Source: Pseudomonadota bacterium
GTDB lineage: Bacteria > Pseudomonadota > Gammaproteobacteria > Pseudomonadales > Pseudomonadaceae
Assembly: GCA_023431055.1 (NCBI GenBank)
Contig: JAEYXX010000013.1
Location: forward strand, 1 to 38,040
DNA: 38,040 bases
Direction of reading: 5' to 3'
The notes under the pieces were generated by a model. It saw only the letters and a list, made by a program, of their open reading frames with translations. It was not told where the DNA came from and made no database searches. The stretch's first letter is position 1; each line of letters begins with the position of its first letter. The translations under genes and the position numbers were made by a program. Below, in pieces: positions 25,065 to 34,645 of the stretch.

Positions 25065-26564
25065 ATGTACCTCGGTATCGACTGCGGCACCCAGGGCACC
25101 AAGGCGCTGGTGCTGGATGCTGACAGCGGCCAGGTGCTCGGCGCCGGCAGCGCCAGCCACACGCTGCAGAGCGGCGCCAATGGCCGCCGCGAGCAGCAGC
25201 CGCAGCAGTGGCTGGAGGCCTTCGAGCAGGCGACCCGACAGGCGCTGGCGGCTGCCGGTGTCAGCGGCGAGCAAATCCTCGGCATTGGCGTGTCCGGCCA
25301 GCAGCATGGCCTGGTGCTGCTCGATGAACAAAGCGCGGTCCTGCGCCCGGCCAAGCTCTGGTGCGACACCGAATCGACCCCGGAGAACCAGCGCCTGCTC
25401 GATCATCTCGGCGGCGAGGCCGGCTCGCTGCAACGCCTGGGCGTGGCCATCGCGCCGGGTTACACAGTGTCCAAGCTGCTCTGGACCAAGGAGCAACACC
25501 CCGATGTATTCGCCCGCATCGCCCATATCCTGCTGCCACACGACTACCTCAACCACTGGCTGACCGGCCGTGCCTGCAGCGAGTATGGCGATGCTTCCGG
25601 CACGGGGTATTTCGATGTGCGCACGCGCAGCTGGGACCGCGAACTGCTGAATTTCATCGACCCCAGCGGGCGCCTGCAGCGCGCGCTGCCGGAGCTGATC
25701 GGGCCGGATCAGCCAGTGGGCCGCATCCGCCCGCAGATCGCCCGGCAACTGGGTCTGAACCCGGAGGCCGTGGTGGCCAGCGGCGGTGGCGACAACATGA
25801 TGGGCGCCATCGGCACCGGCAATATCCGCCCGGGGGCGATCACCATGAGCCTGGGCACCTCCGGCACCCTCTATGCCTACAGCGACCAAGCGACGGTCAG
25901 CCCGCATGCACAGGTGGCGACCTTCTGCTCGTCATCCGGCGGCTGGCTGCCGCTGATCTGCACCATGAACCTGACCAACGCCACCGGGCTGATCCAGCAG
26001 TTGCTGGAGCTGGATATCCATAGCTTCGGTGAGTTGGTCGAGCAATCGCCCATCGGCGCCGAGGGCCTGTTGCTGCTGCCGTTCTTCAACGGTGAGCGGG
26101 TGCCGGCCCTGCCCCGCTCACGCGCCAGCCTGCTGGGCATGGACAGCGACAACCTGACCCGCGCCAACCTCTGCCGGGCCGTGGTCGAGGGCACCAGCTT
26201 CGGCCTGCGCTACGGCCTCGACCTGCTGCGCGCCAGCGGCCTGCAGAGCGAGACCATCCGCCTGATCGGCGGCGCGGCGAAGAGCCCGGTCTGGCGCCAG
26301 GTGATCGCCGACATCATGGGTACGCCGCTGGTCTGCCCGCAGCACACCGAAGCCGCCGCACTGGGCGCCGCGATCCAGGCCGCCTGGAGCCTAACGCCGG
26401 GAGCGGATCGCCAGGCGCAACTGGCCGAACTGTGCGAGCGTTGCGTACAGCTCGATGCCAGCAGCCAGACGCAGCCCGACCCGGCGCGTACGGCGCAGTA
26501 CGAGGCGGTCTATCAACGCTATCGCGAGCAGGTCAGCCGGCTCGCCGAGGGCGCCTTGGCTTGA
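25065..26564 (+). CDS. mtlY: Xylulokinase of the polyol operon, MtlY
   Basis: 499 residues, FGGY carbohydrate kinase family. The N-terminal phosphate loop is LGIDCGTQGTKALVLD. The family signature region includes GVSGQQHGLVLLD. The ATP site in the second domain includes ITMSLGTSGTLYAY and IRLIGGAAKSPVWRQVIADIMGTP. It phosphorylates D-xylulose from arabitol oxidation to xylulose 5-phosphate. It starts three bases after mtlD, so the two are probably translationally coupled. An 18-base gap leads to mtlZ. An alternative name for the gene is xylB. Confidence 0.94.
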   Translation: MYLGIDCGTQGTKALVLDADSGQVLGAGSASHTLQSGANGRREQQPQQWLEAFEQATRQALAAAGVSGEQILGIGVSGQQHGLVLLDEQSAVLRPAKLWCDTESTPENQRLLDHLGGEAGSLQRLGVAIAPGYTVSKLLWTKEQHPDVFARIAHILLPHDYLNHWLTGRACSEYGDASGTGYFDVRTRSWDRELLNFIDPSGRLQRALPELIGPDQPVGRIRPQIARQLGLNPEAVVASGGGDNMMGAIGTGNIRPGAITMSLGTSGTLYAYSDQATVSPHAQVATFCSSSGGWLPLICTMNLTNATGLIQQLLELDIHSFGELVEQSPIGAEGLLLLPFFNGERVPALPRSRASLLGMDSDNLTRANLCRAVVEGTSFGLRYGLDLLRASGLQSETIRLIGGAAKSPVWRQVIADIMGTPLVCPQHTEAAALGAAIQAAWSLTPGADRQAQLAELCERCVQLDASSQTQPDPARTAQYEAVYQRYREQVSRLAEGALA

Positions 26565-26582
26565 TTCATTACGGAGACGCAT

Positions 26583-27530
26583 ATGTACCTGGTCTGTGGC
26601 GAAGCGCTGTTCGACGTGTTCATCCAGAGCGACGGTGGGCGTGACAACGAGCTGGCCTTCAAGGCCATCGCCGGTGGCTCGCCGTTCAACGTGGCGCTGG
26701 GCCTGCGCCGCATGGGTGCCGACTCGGCGCTGTTCACCGGAATTTCCTCGGACAGCCTCGGCCAGCGCCTGCGCCAGGTGCTGCGTGAAGAAGGCGTGAG
26801 CGATGCCTACCTGATCGCCAGCGATGCGCCGACTACCCTGGCCATGGTCGGCCTGGACGCGGCCGGTTCGCCACAGTATTCCTTCCGTGGCGAGGGCTGC
26901 GCCGACCGCCAGCTGCTCGCCGAGCACCTGCCGACCCTGGATGCGCGGGTACGCGGCCTGCACGTCGGCTCCTTCTCGCTGGTGGTGGAGCCGGTGGCCG
27001 AGACGCTGCTGCAGCTGGTGCAGCGCGAACACCAGCAGCGCCTGATCAGCCTCGACCCCAACGTGCGCCTCGGCCCGGCGCCGGATATCGTCCGCTGGCG
27101 CGAGCGCGTCGAGGCCTTCGCCCGTTACGCGCACCTGATCAAGGTCAGCGAGGAAGACCTGCAGTTGCTCTATCCCGAACGCGACCCGCAGCAGGTCGCG
27201 GCGAGCTGGCTCAATCAGCGCTGTCAGCTGGTGTTTCTCACCCACGGCAGCAAGGGCGCCAGCGTGCACAGCCGCCACGGCCGCTGGTCGGCACCGGCGC
27301 TGGCCGTGCTCACCCGCGACACCGTCGGCGCCGGCGATTCCTTTCAGGCCGCGCTGCTCAGTTACCTGGCACGGCACGAGCTGGACAGCCCCGAAGCGCT
27401 GGCGAGCCTGAGCCGCGAGCAGATCGACGCCATGTTGCACCTGGCGATCGAGGCTGCTGCACTGACCTGCACCCGGGTCGGCCCCGACCTGCCCTATCTG
27501 CACGAGCTGGAGCGACAGAGCGCGCGCTGA
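26583..27530 (+). CDS. mtlZ: Fructokinase of the polyol operon, MtlZ
   Basis: 315 residues, PfkB (ribokinase) family. The opening MYLVCGEALFDVF and the glycine-rich AIAGGSPFNVALGLRRMG form the sugar-binding part. The C-terminal signature is LTRDTVGAGDSFQAALL, with the catalytic Asp in GAGD. It phosphorylates fructose made by MtlD to fructose 6-phosphate. CGGAG precedes the ATG. It is the last gene of the operon; no strong intrinsic terminator follows within the 180 bases before the carbonic anhydrase gene. Confidence 0.94.
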   Translation: MYLVCGEALFDVFIQSDGGRDNELAFKAIAGGSPFNVALGLRRMGADSALFTGISSDSLGQRLRQVLREEGVSDAYLIASDAPTTLAMVGLDAAGSPQYSFRGEGCADRQLLAEHLPTLDARVRGLHVGSFSLVVEPVAETLLQLVQREHQQRLISLDPNVRLGPAPDIVRWRERVEAFARYAHLIKVSEEDLQLLYPERDPQQVAASWLNQRCQLVFLTHGSKGASVHSRHGRWSAPALAVLTRDTVGAGDSFQAALLSYLARHELDSPEALASLSREQIDAMLHLAIEAAALTCTRVGPDLPYLHELERQSAR

Positions 27531-27710
27531 CCAGGCCCCGCCTCGCAGCACCACCTGGCAGCGACACGCGCTCCCTGTGCGCCGAGGCGAATTGCCCGAA
27601 ACCGCCGGTTGTCGCTCAGCTCGCTGGAGGCGACACTTGGCGTGTGACTCGCACGGCGCAATGACTGTCGTTCTAGCAGCGTATTTTCAGATAACCCAGA
27701 GGTTCAGGGC

Positions 27711-28439
27711 ATGCCTTACAAACATCAGGTGATTCCGCTTCAGGCCCACGAGGGCAACGAAACCGCCGAGCAGGCGCTGCACAGCATCGTCGATGGCTTC
27801 AAGCGCTTTCGCAACGAGGTCTTCCCGCGGCAGGAAGAACTGTTCAAGAAGCTCGCCACCGCCCAGAACCCCCGCGCCATGTTCATCACCTGCGCCGACT
27901 CGCGCGTAGTGCCGGAGCTGATCACCCAGAGCTCGCCCGGCGACCTGTTCGTCAACCGCAACGTCGGTAACGTGGTGCCGGCCTACGGGCAGATGATGGG
28001 CGGCGTTTCCACCGCCATCGAATACGCAGTCATGGCCCTAGGCGTGCAGCACATCGTCGTCTGCGGCCACTCCGACTGCGGCGCGATGAAGGCCGTGCTC
28101 AACCCGGCATCGCTGGAAACCATGCCCACGGTAAAAGCCTGGTTGCGCCATGCCGAGGTCGCACGCAGCGTGGTGGCAGAGAACTGCAACTGCAGCGACG
28201 ACAAGGAAACCCTGGCGGTGCTCACCGAAGAAAACGTCGTGGCGCAGCTCAACCACCTGTGCACCCACCCATCGGTGGCAGCCAAGCTGGCGCGCGGGCA
28301 GTTGTTCATCCATGGCTGGGTGTACGACATCGAAACCAGCCAGATCAAGGCATACGACGCCGAGCTGGGCAGCTTCCTGCCGCTCGATGGCGACAAGATC
28401 CCGATGGCCACGCCGCGCTCGCGCTTCCCACAGGCCTGA
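27711..28439 (+). CDS. Beta-class carbonic anhydrase
   Basis: 242 residues. The zinc ligands are Cys61 in ITCADSRVVPELI, with the Asp63-Arg65 dyad, and His120 and Cys123 in VVCGHSDCGAMKAVL. Type beta-CA sequences around them (GDLFVNRNVGNVVPAYG, GVSTAIEYAVMALGVQHIVV) are complete. The N-terminal helix (VDGFKRFRNEVFPRQEELFKKLA) serves dimer contacts. It interconverts CO2 and bicarbonate in the cytoplasm. It is convergent with pycB/pycA, whose enzyme uses bicarbonate, so a metabolic link is plausible. A perfect 11-base hairpin follows it. It is likely the CynT/Can-type enzyme, but the symbol is not certain. Confidence 0.95.
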   Translation: MPYKHQVIPLQAHEGNETAEQALHSIVDGFKRFRNEVFPRQEELFKKLATAQNPRAMFITCADSRVVPELITQSSPGDLFVNRNVGNVVPAYGQMMGGVSTAIEYAVMALGVQHIVVCGHSDCGAMKAVLNPASLETMPTVKAWLRHAEVARSVVAENCNCSDDKETLAVLTEENVVAQLNHLCTHPSVAAKLARGQLFIHGWVYDIETSQIKAYDAELGSFLPLDGDKIPMATPRSRFPQA

Positions 28440-28444
28440 AACGC

Positions 28445-28472
28445 GCCGGCCGGAGTCAAGGCTCCGGCCGGC
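28445..28472 (+). terminator. Perfect 11-bp hairpin after the beta-carbonic anhydrase gene
   Basis: GCCGGCCGGAG (28445-28455) pairs with CTCCGGCCGGC (28462-28472) over a 6-base loop, just after the stop at 28439. No T-run follows, so it may act as a pause or 3' stabiliser. Confidence 0.6.
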
Positions 28473-28559
28473 TGAAGGGAAAAGGCCATGCCCCGCGCAA
28501 GCGGTGCTGATCGCCCGCGCTGTGCTTGCGCACCTGGGGCATGACCAGAGAACTGCAGT

Positions 28560-28582
28560 AAAAAAGGAGCCTTGCGGCTCCT
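28560..28582 (-). terminator. Distal rho-independent terminator of the pyc operon
   Basis: AGGAGCC/GGCTCCT with a TTGC loop (28565-28582). On the minus strand it is followed by six Ts (28560-28565). It lies 113 bases downstream of pycB. Confidence 0.8.
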
Positions 28583-28628
28583 GGGTCTCAAACCCTGGGC
28601 GCCCCGTCAGGGACGGACGCCAACGAAT

Positions 28629-28687
28629 AAAAAAGGAGCCCGGGTTATACGCCCCGTCAAACTTGCCCATCCAACAGGCCGGGCTCC
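28629..28687 (-). terminator. Proximal rho-independent terminator of the pyc operon (long loop)
   Basis: GGAGCCCGG (28635-28643) pairs with CCGGGCTCC (28679-28687) across a 35-base loop. Minus-strand Ts at 28629-28634 follow the stem. It shares the 13-base TAAAAAAGGAGCC start with the distal terminator, so the two look duplicated. Confidence 0.7.
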
Positions 28688-28694
28688 ATAGAGG

Positions 28695-30506
28695 TTAACC
28701 TTCGATTTCCACCAGGACTTCGCCCGGATTGACGCGGTCGCCCTTGGCCACGTGAACGGCCTTGACGGTACCGGCAATCGGCGCCTGCACTTCGGTTTCC
28801 ATCTTCATCGCTTCGGTGATCAGCACGGCCTGACCGGCCTTGACCTTGTCACCTTCCTTGACCAGCACATCGACGATATTGCCCGGCATGGTGGTGGATA
28901 CGTCGCCCGGCGCGCCGGCCTGCTTGCGCTTGCCGCCAGCACCTGCGACGTATTCATTGAGCGCCTCGAACACCACTTCTTCCGGCATGCCGTCGATGGA
29001 CAGGTAGAAGTGGCGCTTGCCATCACCCTTGACGCCGACACCGGTGATGTCGACGCGGTAGCTTTCGCCATGCACGTCGACCACGAACTCGGTCGGTACG
29101 CCTTCGCCACCGACTGGCGCCGCCTTGCCCTGGCCATTGGGCATGGGCAGCAGCTCTTCCGGTTTGAGGGTGCCGGCCGCGCGCTCCTCGAGGAACTTGC
29201 GCCCGATATCGGGGAACATGGCGAAGGTGAGCACGTCCTCTTCGGATTTGGCCAGGCTGCCGATCTCTTCACGCAGACGCGCCAGCTCGGGTTTGAGCAG
29301 GTCGGCCGGGCGCACGTCAATCACCTCCTCGCTGCCGATGGCCTGCTTGCGCAGTTGCTCGTCGACCTTACCCGGCGCCTTGCCGTAGCGGCCCTGCAGG
29401 TACAGCTTCACCTCGTTGGTGATGGTCTTGTAGCGCTCGCCGGCCAGCACGTTGAAGAACGCCTGGGTGCCGACGATCTGCGACGTCGGCGTTACCAGGG
29501 GCGGGAAGCCGAGGTCGGCACGCACGCGCGGAATCTCTTCCAGCACTTCGTTCATGCGGTTCAGCGCGCCCTGCTCCTTGAGCTGGTTGGCCAGGTTGGA
29601 AATCATCCCGCCCGGCACCTGGTTGACCTGCACGCGGGTATCCACGCCGGTGAACTCGCTCTCGAACTGGTGGTACTTCTTACGCACGGCGTGGAAGTAC
29701 ATGCCGATTTCCTGAATCAGTTCCAGATCCAGGCCGGTGTCGAACTCGCTGCCCTTGAGCGCGGCGACCATCGACTCGGTGCCCGGGTGGCTGGTGCCCC
29801 AGGCCAGGCTGGAGATGGCGGTATCGATGTGGTCGGCACCGGCTTCGATGGCCTTGAGCTGACACATGGCGCCGAGACCGGCGGTGTCGTGGCTGTGGAT
29901 AAATACCGGCAAATCGATCTCGGCCTTCAGCGCCTTGACCAGCTCGAAGGTGGCGTAGGGCGTGAGCAGGCCGGCCATGTCCTTGATGGCGATGGAGTCG
30001 ATGCCCATCGCCTGCATGGCCTTGGCCTGGGCGACGAATGCCTCGTTGGTGTGCACCGGGCTGGTGGTATAGGCGATGGTGCCCTGGGCGTGCTTGCCGG
30101 CAGCCTTGACCGCCTCGATGGCCACGCGCAGGTTACGCACATCGTTCATCGCATCGAAGATGCGGAACACGTCGATGCCATTGACCGCCGCCTTGGCCAC
30201 GAAAGCGCGCACCACGTCATCGCTGTAATGGCGGTAGCCGAGCAGGTTCTGCCCGCGCAGGAGCATCTGCAGGCGAGTGTTGGGCAGTGCGGCCTTGAGC
30301 TGGCGCAGACGCTCCCACGGGTCTTCCTTGAGGAAGCGCACGCAGGCGTCGAAGGTGGCCCCACCCCAGACTTCCAGCGACCAGTAGCCGACCCGGTCGA
30401 GCTTGTCGCAGATCGGCAGCATGTCCTCGGTGCGCATGCGCGTGGCCAGCAGCGACTGGTGGGCATCGCGCAGGACGGTATCGGTAACGGTGATCTTCTT
30501 GTTCAT
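28695..30506 (-). CDS. pycB: Pyruvate carboxylase subunit B (carboxyltransferase and biotin carrier)
   Basis: 603 residues. Residues about 1-290 form the HMGL-like carboxyltransferase barrel (ITVTDTVLRDAHQSLLATRMRTEDML, VWGGATFDACVRFLKEDPWERLR, IKDMAGLLTP). Then comes the conserved PYC/OADA domain (about 290-480). The C-terminal biotin carrier has the ITEAMKMETEV site with biotinyl-lysine at residue 568, 35 from the end. It moves carboxyl from biotin to pyruvate, giving oxaloacetate. Oxaloacetate decarboxylase alpha subunits are close relatives, but no beta or gamma membrane subunits are nearby and the biotin carboxylase gene pycA is. Start: GGAGAA 8 bases before the ATG. It is the second gene of pycAB. 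Confidence 0.95.
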   Translation of the reverse strand: MNKKITVTDTVLRDAHQSLLATRMRTEDMLPICDKLDRVGYWSLEVWGGATFDACVRFLKEDPWERLRQLKAALPNTRLQMLLRGQNLLGYRHYSDDVVRAFVAKAAVNGIDVFRIFDAMNDVRNLRVAIEAVKAAGKHAQGTIAYTTSPVHTNEAFVAQAKAMQAMGIDSIAIKDMAGLLTPYATFELVKALKAEIDLPVFIHSHDTAGLGAMCQLKAIEAGADHIDTAISSLAWGTSHPGTESMVAALKGSEFDTGLDLELIQEIGMYFHAVRKKYHQFESEFTGVDTRVQVNQVPGGMISNLANQLKEQGALNRMNEVLEEIPRVRADLGFPPLVTPTSQIVGTQAFFNVLAGERYKTITNEVKLYLQGRYGKAPGKVDEQLRKQAIGSEEVIDVRPADLLKPELARLREEIGSLAKSEEDVLTFAMFPDIGRKFLEERAAGTLKPEELLPMPNGQGKAAPVGGEGVPTEFVVDVHGESYRVDITGVGVKGDGKRHFYLSIDGMPEEVVFEALNEYVAGAGGKRKQAGAPGDVSTTMPGNIVDVLVKEGDKVKAGQAVLITEAMKMETEVQAPIAGTVKAVHVAKGDRVNPGEVLVEIEG

Positions 30507-30522
30507 CAGATTCTCCTTCAGA

Positions 30523-30592
30523 GCTACAGGCCTCAGGCTTCAGGCTGCAGGCAAAGCACCTTCGCGCTTGCCTGCAGCTTGGGGCCTGTAGC
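30523..30592. repeat. Palindromic repeat in the pycA-pycB gap
   Basis: The outer arms GCTACAGGCC (30523-30532) and GGCCTGTAGC (30583-30592) and the inner arms GCTGCAGGCAA (30544-30554) and TTGCCTGCAGC (30568-30578) are perfect inverted copies. It is a nested hairpin in the RNA between two operon genes, and a REP-like element of a kind common in Pseudomonas. Confidence 0.8.
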
Positions 30593-30603
30593 CCGCAGCC
30601 GCT

Positions 30604-32019
<1,416 letters not shown>

Positions 32020-32131
32020 GATCCAATCCTCAGCGCAGAGCTGCAAGGGACGCTGCAACAGTTGGTTGCAAAACGTGGTGAAACCCTATCCGGCTATACG
32101 AATTAACAAAAATGAATAATTATTTGATTGA

Positions 32132-32151
32132 GCATAAGTAATTGCTTATGC
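32132..32151. promoter_or_regulatory. Inverted repeat operator candidate between pycA and pycR
   Basis: GCATAAG (32132-32138) and CTTATGC (32145-32151) are perfect inverted copies six bases apart. They sit in an AT-rich stretch, 24 bases before the pycR start. Such dyads are bound by LysR regulators, so PycR binding is likely. Confidence 0.6.
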
Positions 32152-32174
32152 CTTGATCGAACGAGGACGAAAGC

Positions 32175-33149
32175 GTGCGTAAAACCCTGCTGCGCATGAC
32201 CTTGCGCCAGCTTCAGGTATTCCGAGCGGTGTGCGAGCACGGCTCCTACAGCCGCGCAGCCGAGGAAATGGCGCTGACCCAACCGGCGGTGAGCCTGCAG
32301 ATTCGTCAGCTGGAAGAGCTGGTCGGCCAGCCGCTATTCGAGTACGTCGGCAAGAAGCTCTACCTCACCGAAGCGGCGGAAGCGCTCAGGCGCGCCAGCA
32401 GCGATATCTTCGGCCGCCTGGAAAGCCTGGACATGCAGTTATCAGACTTGCAGGGCTCGTTGCAGGGGCAGCTCAATCTGTGCGTGGAATCCAGCGCAAA
32501 GTATTTCATTCCCCACCTTTTCGCCGATTTTAGGCGCCATTACCCGGAAGTAAGCCTCAATCTCACGGTGGTCAACCATGCGCTTGTGGTGCGCCGCCTG
32601 ACTCTGAGCCGCGACGACCTGATGATCATGAGCCAGGTGCCACAGGACATGGCCCTGGACTTCATGCCCTTCCTCAACAACCCGATCATCGCCGTGGCGG
32701 CGCCGGATCACCCGTTGTGCGAGGCCGACAGCCTGCAACTGCAGGACCTGACCGCCTATCCACTGCTGATTCGCGAAAGCGGCTCGGGCACCCGCCGCGC
32801 CTGCGAGGAGTACTGCCACCAGAAACGCGCGCATTTCCCCAGCACGCTGGAGATCGGCTCTCTGGAATCGCAGCGCGAAGCGGTGCTGGCTGGCCTCGGC
32901 ATCGCCCTGTTGCCGCGTCATGCCGTGCGTCTGGAGCTGCAGCATGGCCTGCTGCGAGAGCTGCCGGTGGCCGAACTGCCGCTGCAGCGCAGCTGGTGCG
33001 TGGTGAATATTCGCGGCCGCAGGCTGTCTCCTGTAGCGCAGGCTTTTGTCGATTACATCCGCACCGAGCGTGCCCGTATCGTCAAGCTGGCCGAACGCTT
33101 CGAGGGTGGCCACGCAGGATCGGGCAAGAATCTCGCAGTATCGGCCTAA
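32175..33149 (+). CDS. pycR: LysR family transcriptional regulator (PycR-like)
   Basis: 324 residues from GTG 32175, with GAGGA 8 bases upstream; ATG 32196 is an alternative. The N-terminal winged helix (MTLRQLQVFRAVCEHGSYSRAAEEMALTQPAVSLQIRQLEELVGQPLFE) is classical LysR. The remaining part is a LysR substrate-binding domain of the CysB/CbbR type (LQGQLNLCVESSAKYFIPHLFADFRRHYPEVSLNLTVVNH). It is divergent from pycA, 155 bases away, and should control pycAB from the dyad at 32132-32151. In Pseudomonas aeruginosa the equivalent regulator is PycR. The effector is unknown. Confidence 0.88.
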   Translation: MRKTLLRMTLRQLQVFRAVCEHGSYSRAAEEMALTQPAVSLQIRQLEELVGQPLFEYVGKKLYLTEAAEALRRASSDIFGRLESLDMQLSDLQGSLQGQLNLCVESSAKYFIPHLFADFRRHYPEVSLNLTVVNHALVVRRLTLSRDDLMIMSQVPQDMALDFMPFLNNPIIAVAAPDHPLCEADSLQLQDLTAYPLLIRESGSGTRRACEEYCHQKRAHFPSTLEIGSLESQREAVLAGLGIALLPRHAVRLELQHGLLRELPVAELPLQRSWCVVNIRGRRLSPVAQAFVDYIRTERARIVKLAERFEGGHAGSGKNLAVSA

Positions 33150-33222
33150 CTCCTGCCGGCGGACCTGAGCGACAGTGCCAGCCTGGGACAACATCACCAA
33201 AGAACCTGCCTGGGAGAACCCT

Positions 33223-34410
33223 ATGCTGTCGGGAATCAGCGCCCTGCTCGGCGCCATCGGCGCGCTGGAACGCGACAATGGCCAGGCCGTGCTCGCCACC
33301 GTGGTCAAGGTGGAAGGCTCGGCCTACCGCCGTCCTGGCGCGCGCATGCTGATTCCGCTGTATGGCGGCACCGTGGGCACCATCAGTGGCGGCTGCCTGG
33401 AATCGGAAGTGGCGAAAAAGGCCTGGTGGCTGACCGATGGCGGCGAAGCGGTGATCCGCCGCTACAGCACCGCCACTCAGGACGACGATGACGACCAGGA
33501 CGCCGCGCTGACCTTCGGCCTCGGCTGCAACGGCACCGTGCATGTGCTGCTGGAGCGCCACAGTGCGGACAAGCCACTGGCGGTGCTCGAGTTACTGCGC
33601 CGGGTGCGCGAAAGCGGCCAGGCCGGCGCGGTGGCCACGGTGATCGGCAGCTATCGCAACGCCCGCGTACGCGTGGGCGAGCGTCTGTACCTACATCCAT
33701 CGCTCAGCGACAACGGCCGCCTGCTTGACCCAGCACTCGACGCCGAAGTGCGTGCCGATCTGCAGCGCACCCTGAGCGAAGGCCGCTCCTCGCTACGCAG
33801 CTATCGTGATGCGCGTGGCGAGATCGAGGTGTTCTGCGAATACCTGGCGCCGCAGCGACGCCTGGTGATCTTCGGCGCCGGGCATGATGCCCAGCCGCTG
33901 ACGCATATGGCCAAACTGCTGGATTGGCACGTCACCGTGATTGATGGCCGCGCGCATTTCGCCCGCGCCGAACGCTTTCCCGACGCCGACACCGTGCTGC
34001 AGGTCGATGCGCGAGCGCCCTATGACCTGCACACGCTCACCGACGGCGCCATGGTGGCGATCATGACTCACAGCTACAGCCAGGATCGCCACTGGCTGGG
34101 CAGCGTGCTGCAGGGCTCGCCCGCCTACATCGGCCAACTGGGGCCGCGCGACCGAACCGAACGGCTACTGGGAGAAATCCGCCAGCATACCGAGCAGCTG
34201 CCGGCACTGGCGCGCCTGCACTACCCCATCGGCCTGGATATCGGCGGCGACACGCCGGAGAGCGTAGCCACGGCGATCCTCGCGGAAATGACCGCGGCGA
34301 TGAACCAGCGCAGCGGCGGCATGCTCAAGCATCGCCAGGCGGCAATCCATACGCCAACCGCGCAGGATTGCAGCGAGATCGAAAGCGCGGCCAGATTGAC
34401 CGCCTCCTGA
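33223..34410 (+). CDS. XdhC/CoxI family molybdenum-enzyme maturation factor
   Basis: 395 residues from ATG 33223 (MLSGISALLGAIGALERDNGQ), preceded by GGGAGAACCCT. The N-terminal XdhC_CoxI domain includes AVLATVVKVEGSAYRRPGARMLI and GTISGGCLESEVAKKAWW. The C-terminal half is a Rossmann domain (LVIFGAGHDAQPLTHMAKLLDWHVTVID) ending with HYPIGLDIGGDTPESVATAILAEM. Such proteins bind the molybdenum cofactor, protect it and help sulfurate and insert it into xanthine dehydrogenase-family enzymes. The likely client is the two-subunit molybdenum hydroxylase encoded convergently at 34646-37356. It is not in one operon with it. Cytoplasmic. Confidence 0.93.
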   Translation: MLSGISALLGAIGALERDNGQAVLATVVKVEGSAYRRPGARMLIPLYGGTVGTISGGCLESEVAKKAWWLTDGGEAVIRRYSTATQDDDDDQDAALTFGLGCNGTVHVLLERHSADKPLAVLELLRRVRESGQAGAVATVIGSYRNARVRVGERLYLHPSLSDNGRLLDPALDAEVRADLQRTLSEGRSSLRSYRDARGEIEVFCEYLAPQRRLVIFGAGHDAQPLTHMAKLLDWHVTVIDGRAHFARAERFPDADTVLQVDARAPYDLHTLTDGAMVAIMTHSYSQDRHWLGSVLQGSPAYIGQLGPRDRTERLLGEIRQHTEQLPALARLHYPIGLDIGGDTPESVATAILAEMTAAMNQRSGGMLKHRQAAIHTPTAQDCSEIESAARLTAS

Positions 34411-34413
34411 GCT

Positions 34414-34546
34414 CCCGGATTGCATCCGGGCTACAGGGCCGGGCGGCGTTCCGTTGCAGCGCACCACGGCCGGCCTGGTGGGCTAAAGCCCACCCTACGT
34501 GCTGAACACACACGACACGATTCCGTAGGAGCGGCTTCAGCCGCGA
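34414..34546. repeat. Cluster of three short palindromic repeats
   Basis: CCCGGAT/ATCCGGG with a TGC loop (34414-34430), GGTGGGCT/AGCCCACC around AA (34477-34494, followed by CTACG), and GCGGCT/AGCCGC around TC inside GTAGGAGCGGCTTCAGCCGCGA (34525-34546). The last matches the repeat at 8315. The convergent gap holds little else besides the terminator. Confidence 0.75.
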
Positions 34547-34598
34547 TCCATCGCAAAGCTCACCGCTCAAATGCCTCCCACAGCTACCCCCACAAACC

Positions 34599-34624
34599 AA
34601 AACGCCCGGGCAACTGCCCGGGCG
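34599..34624 (-). terminator. Rho-independent terminator of the molybdenum hydroxylase operon
   Basis: CGCCCGGGC (34603-34611) and GCCCGGGCG (34616-34624) form a perfect 9-base stem with loop AACT. On the minus strand it is followed by four Ts (34599-34602). It begins 22 bases past the stop at 34646. Confidence 0.88.
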
Positions 34625-34645
34625 CCTTGTTTGCTGCAGCCAGCT

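Noticed and set aside
34414..34546. CRISPR array
   Set aside because: The three palindromes are different from one another and irregularly spaced; these are REP-like repeats.
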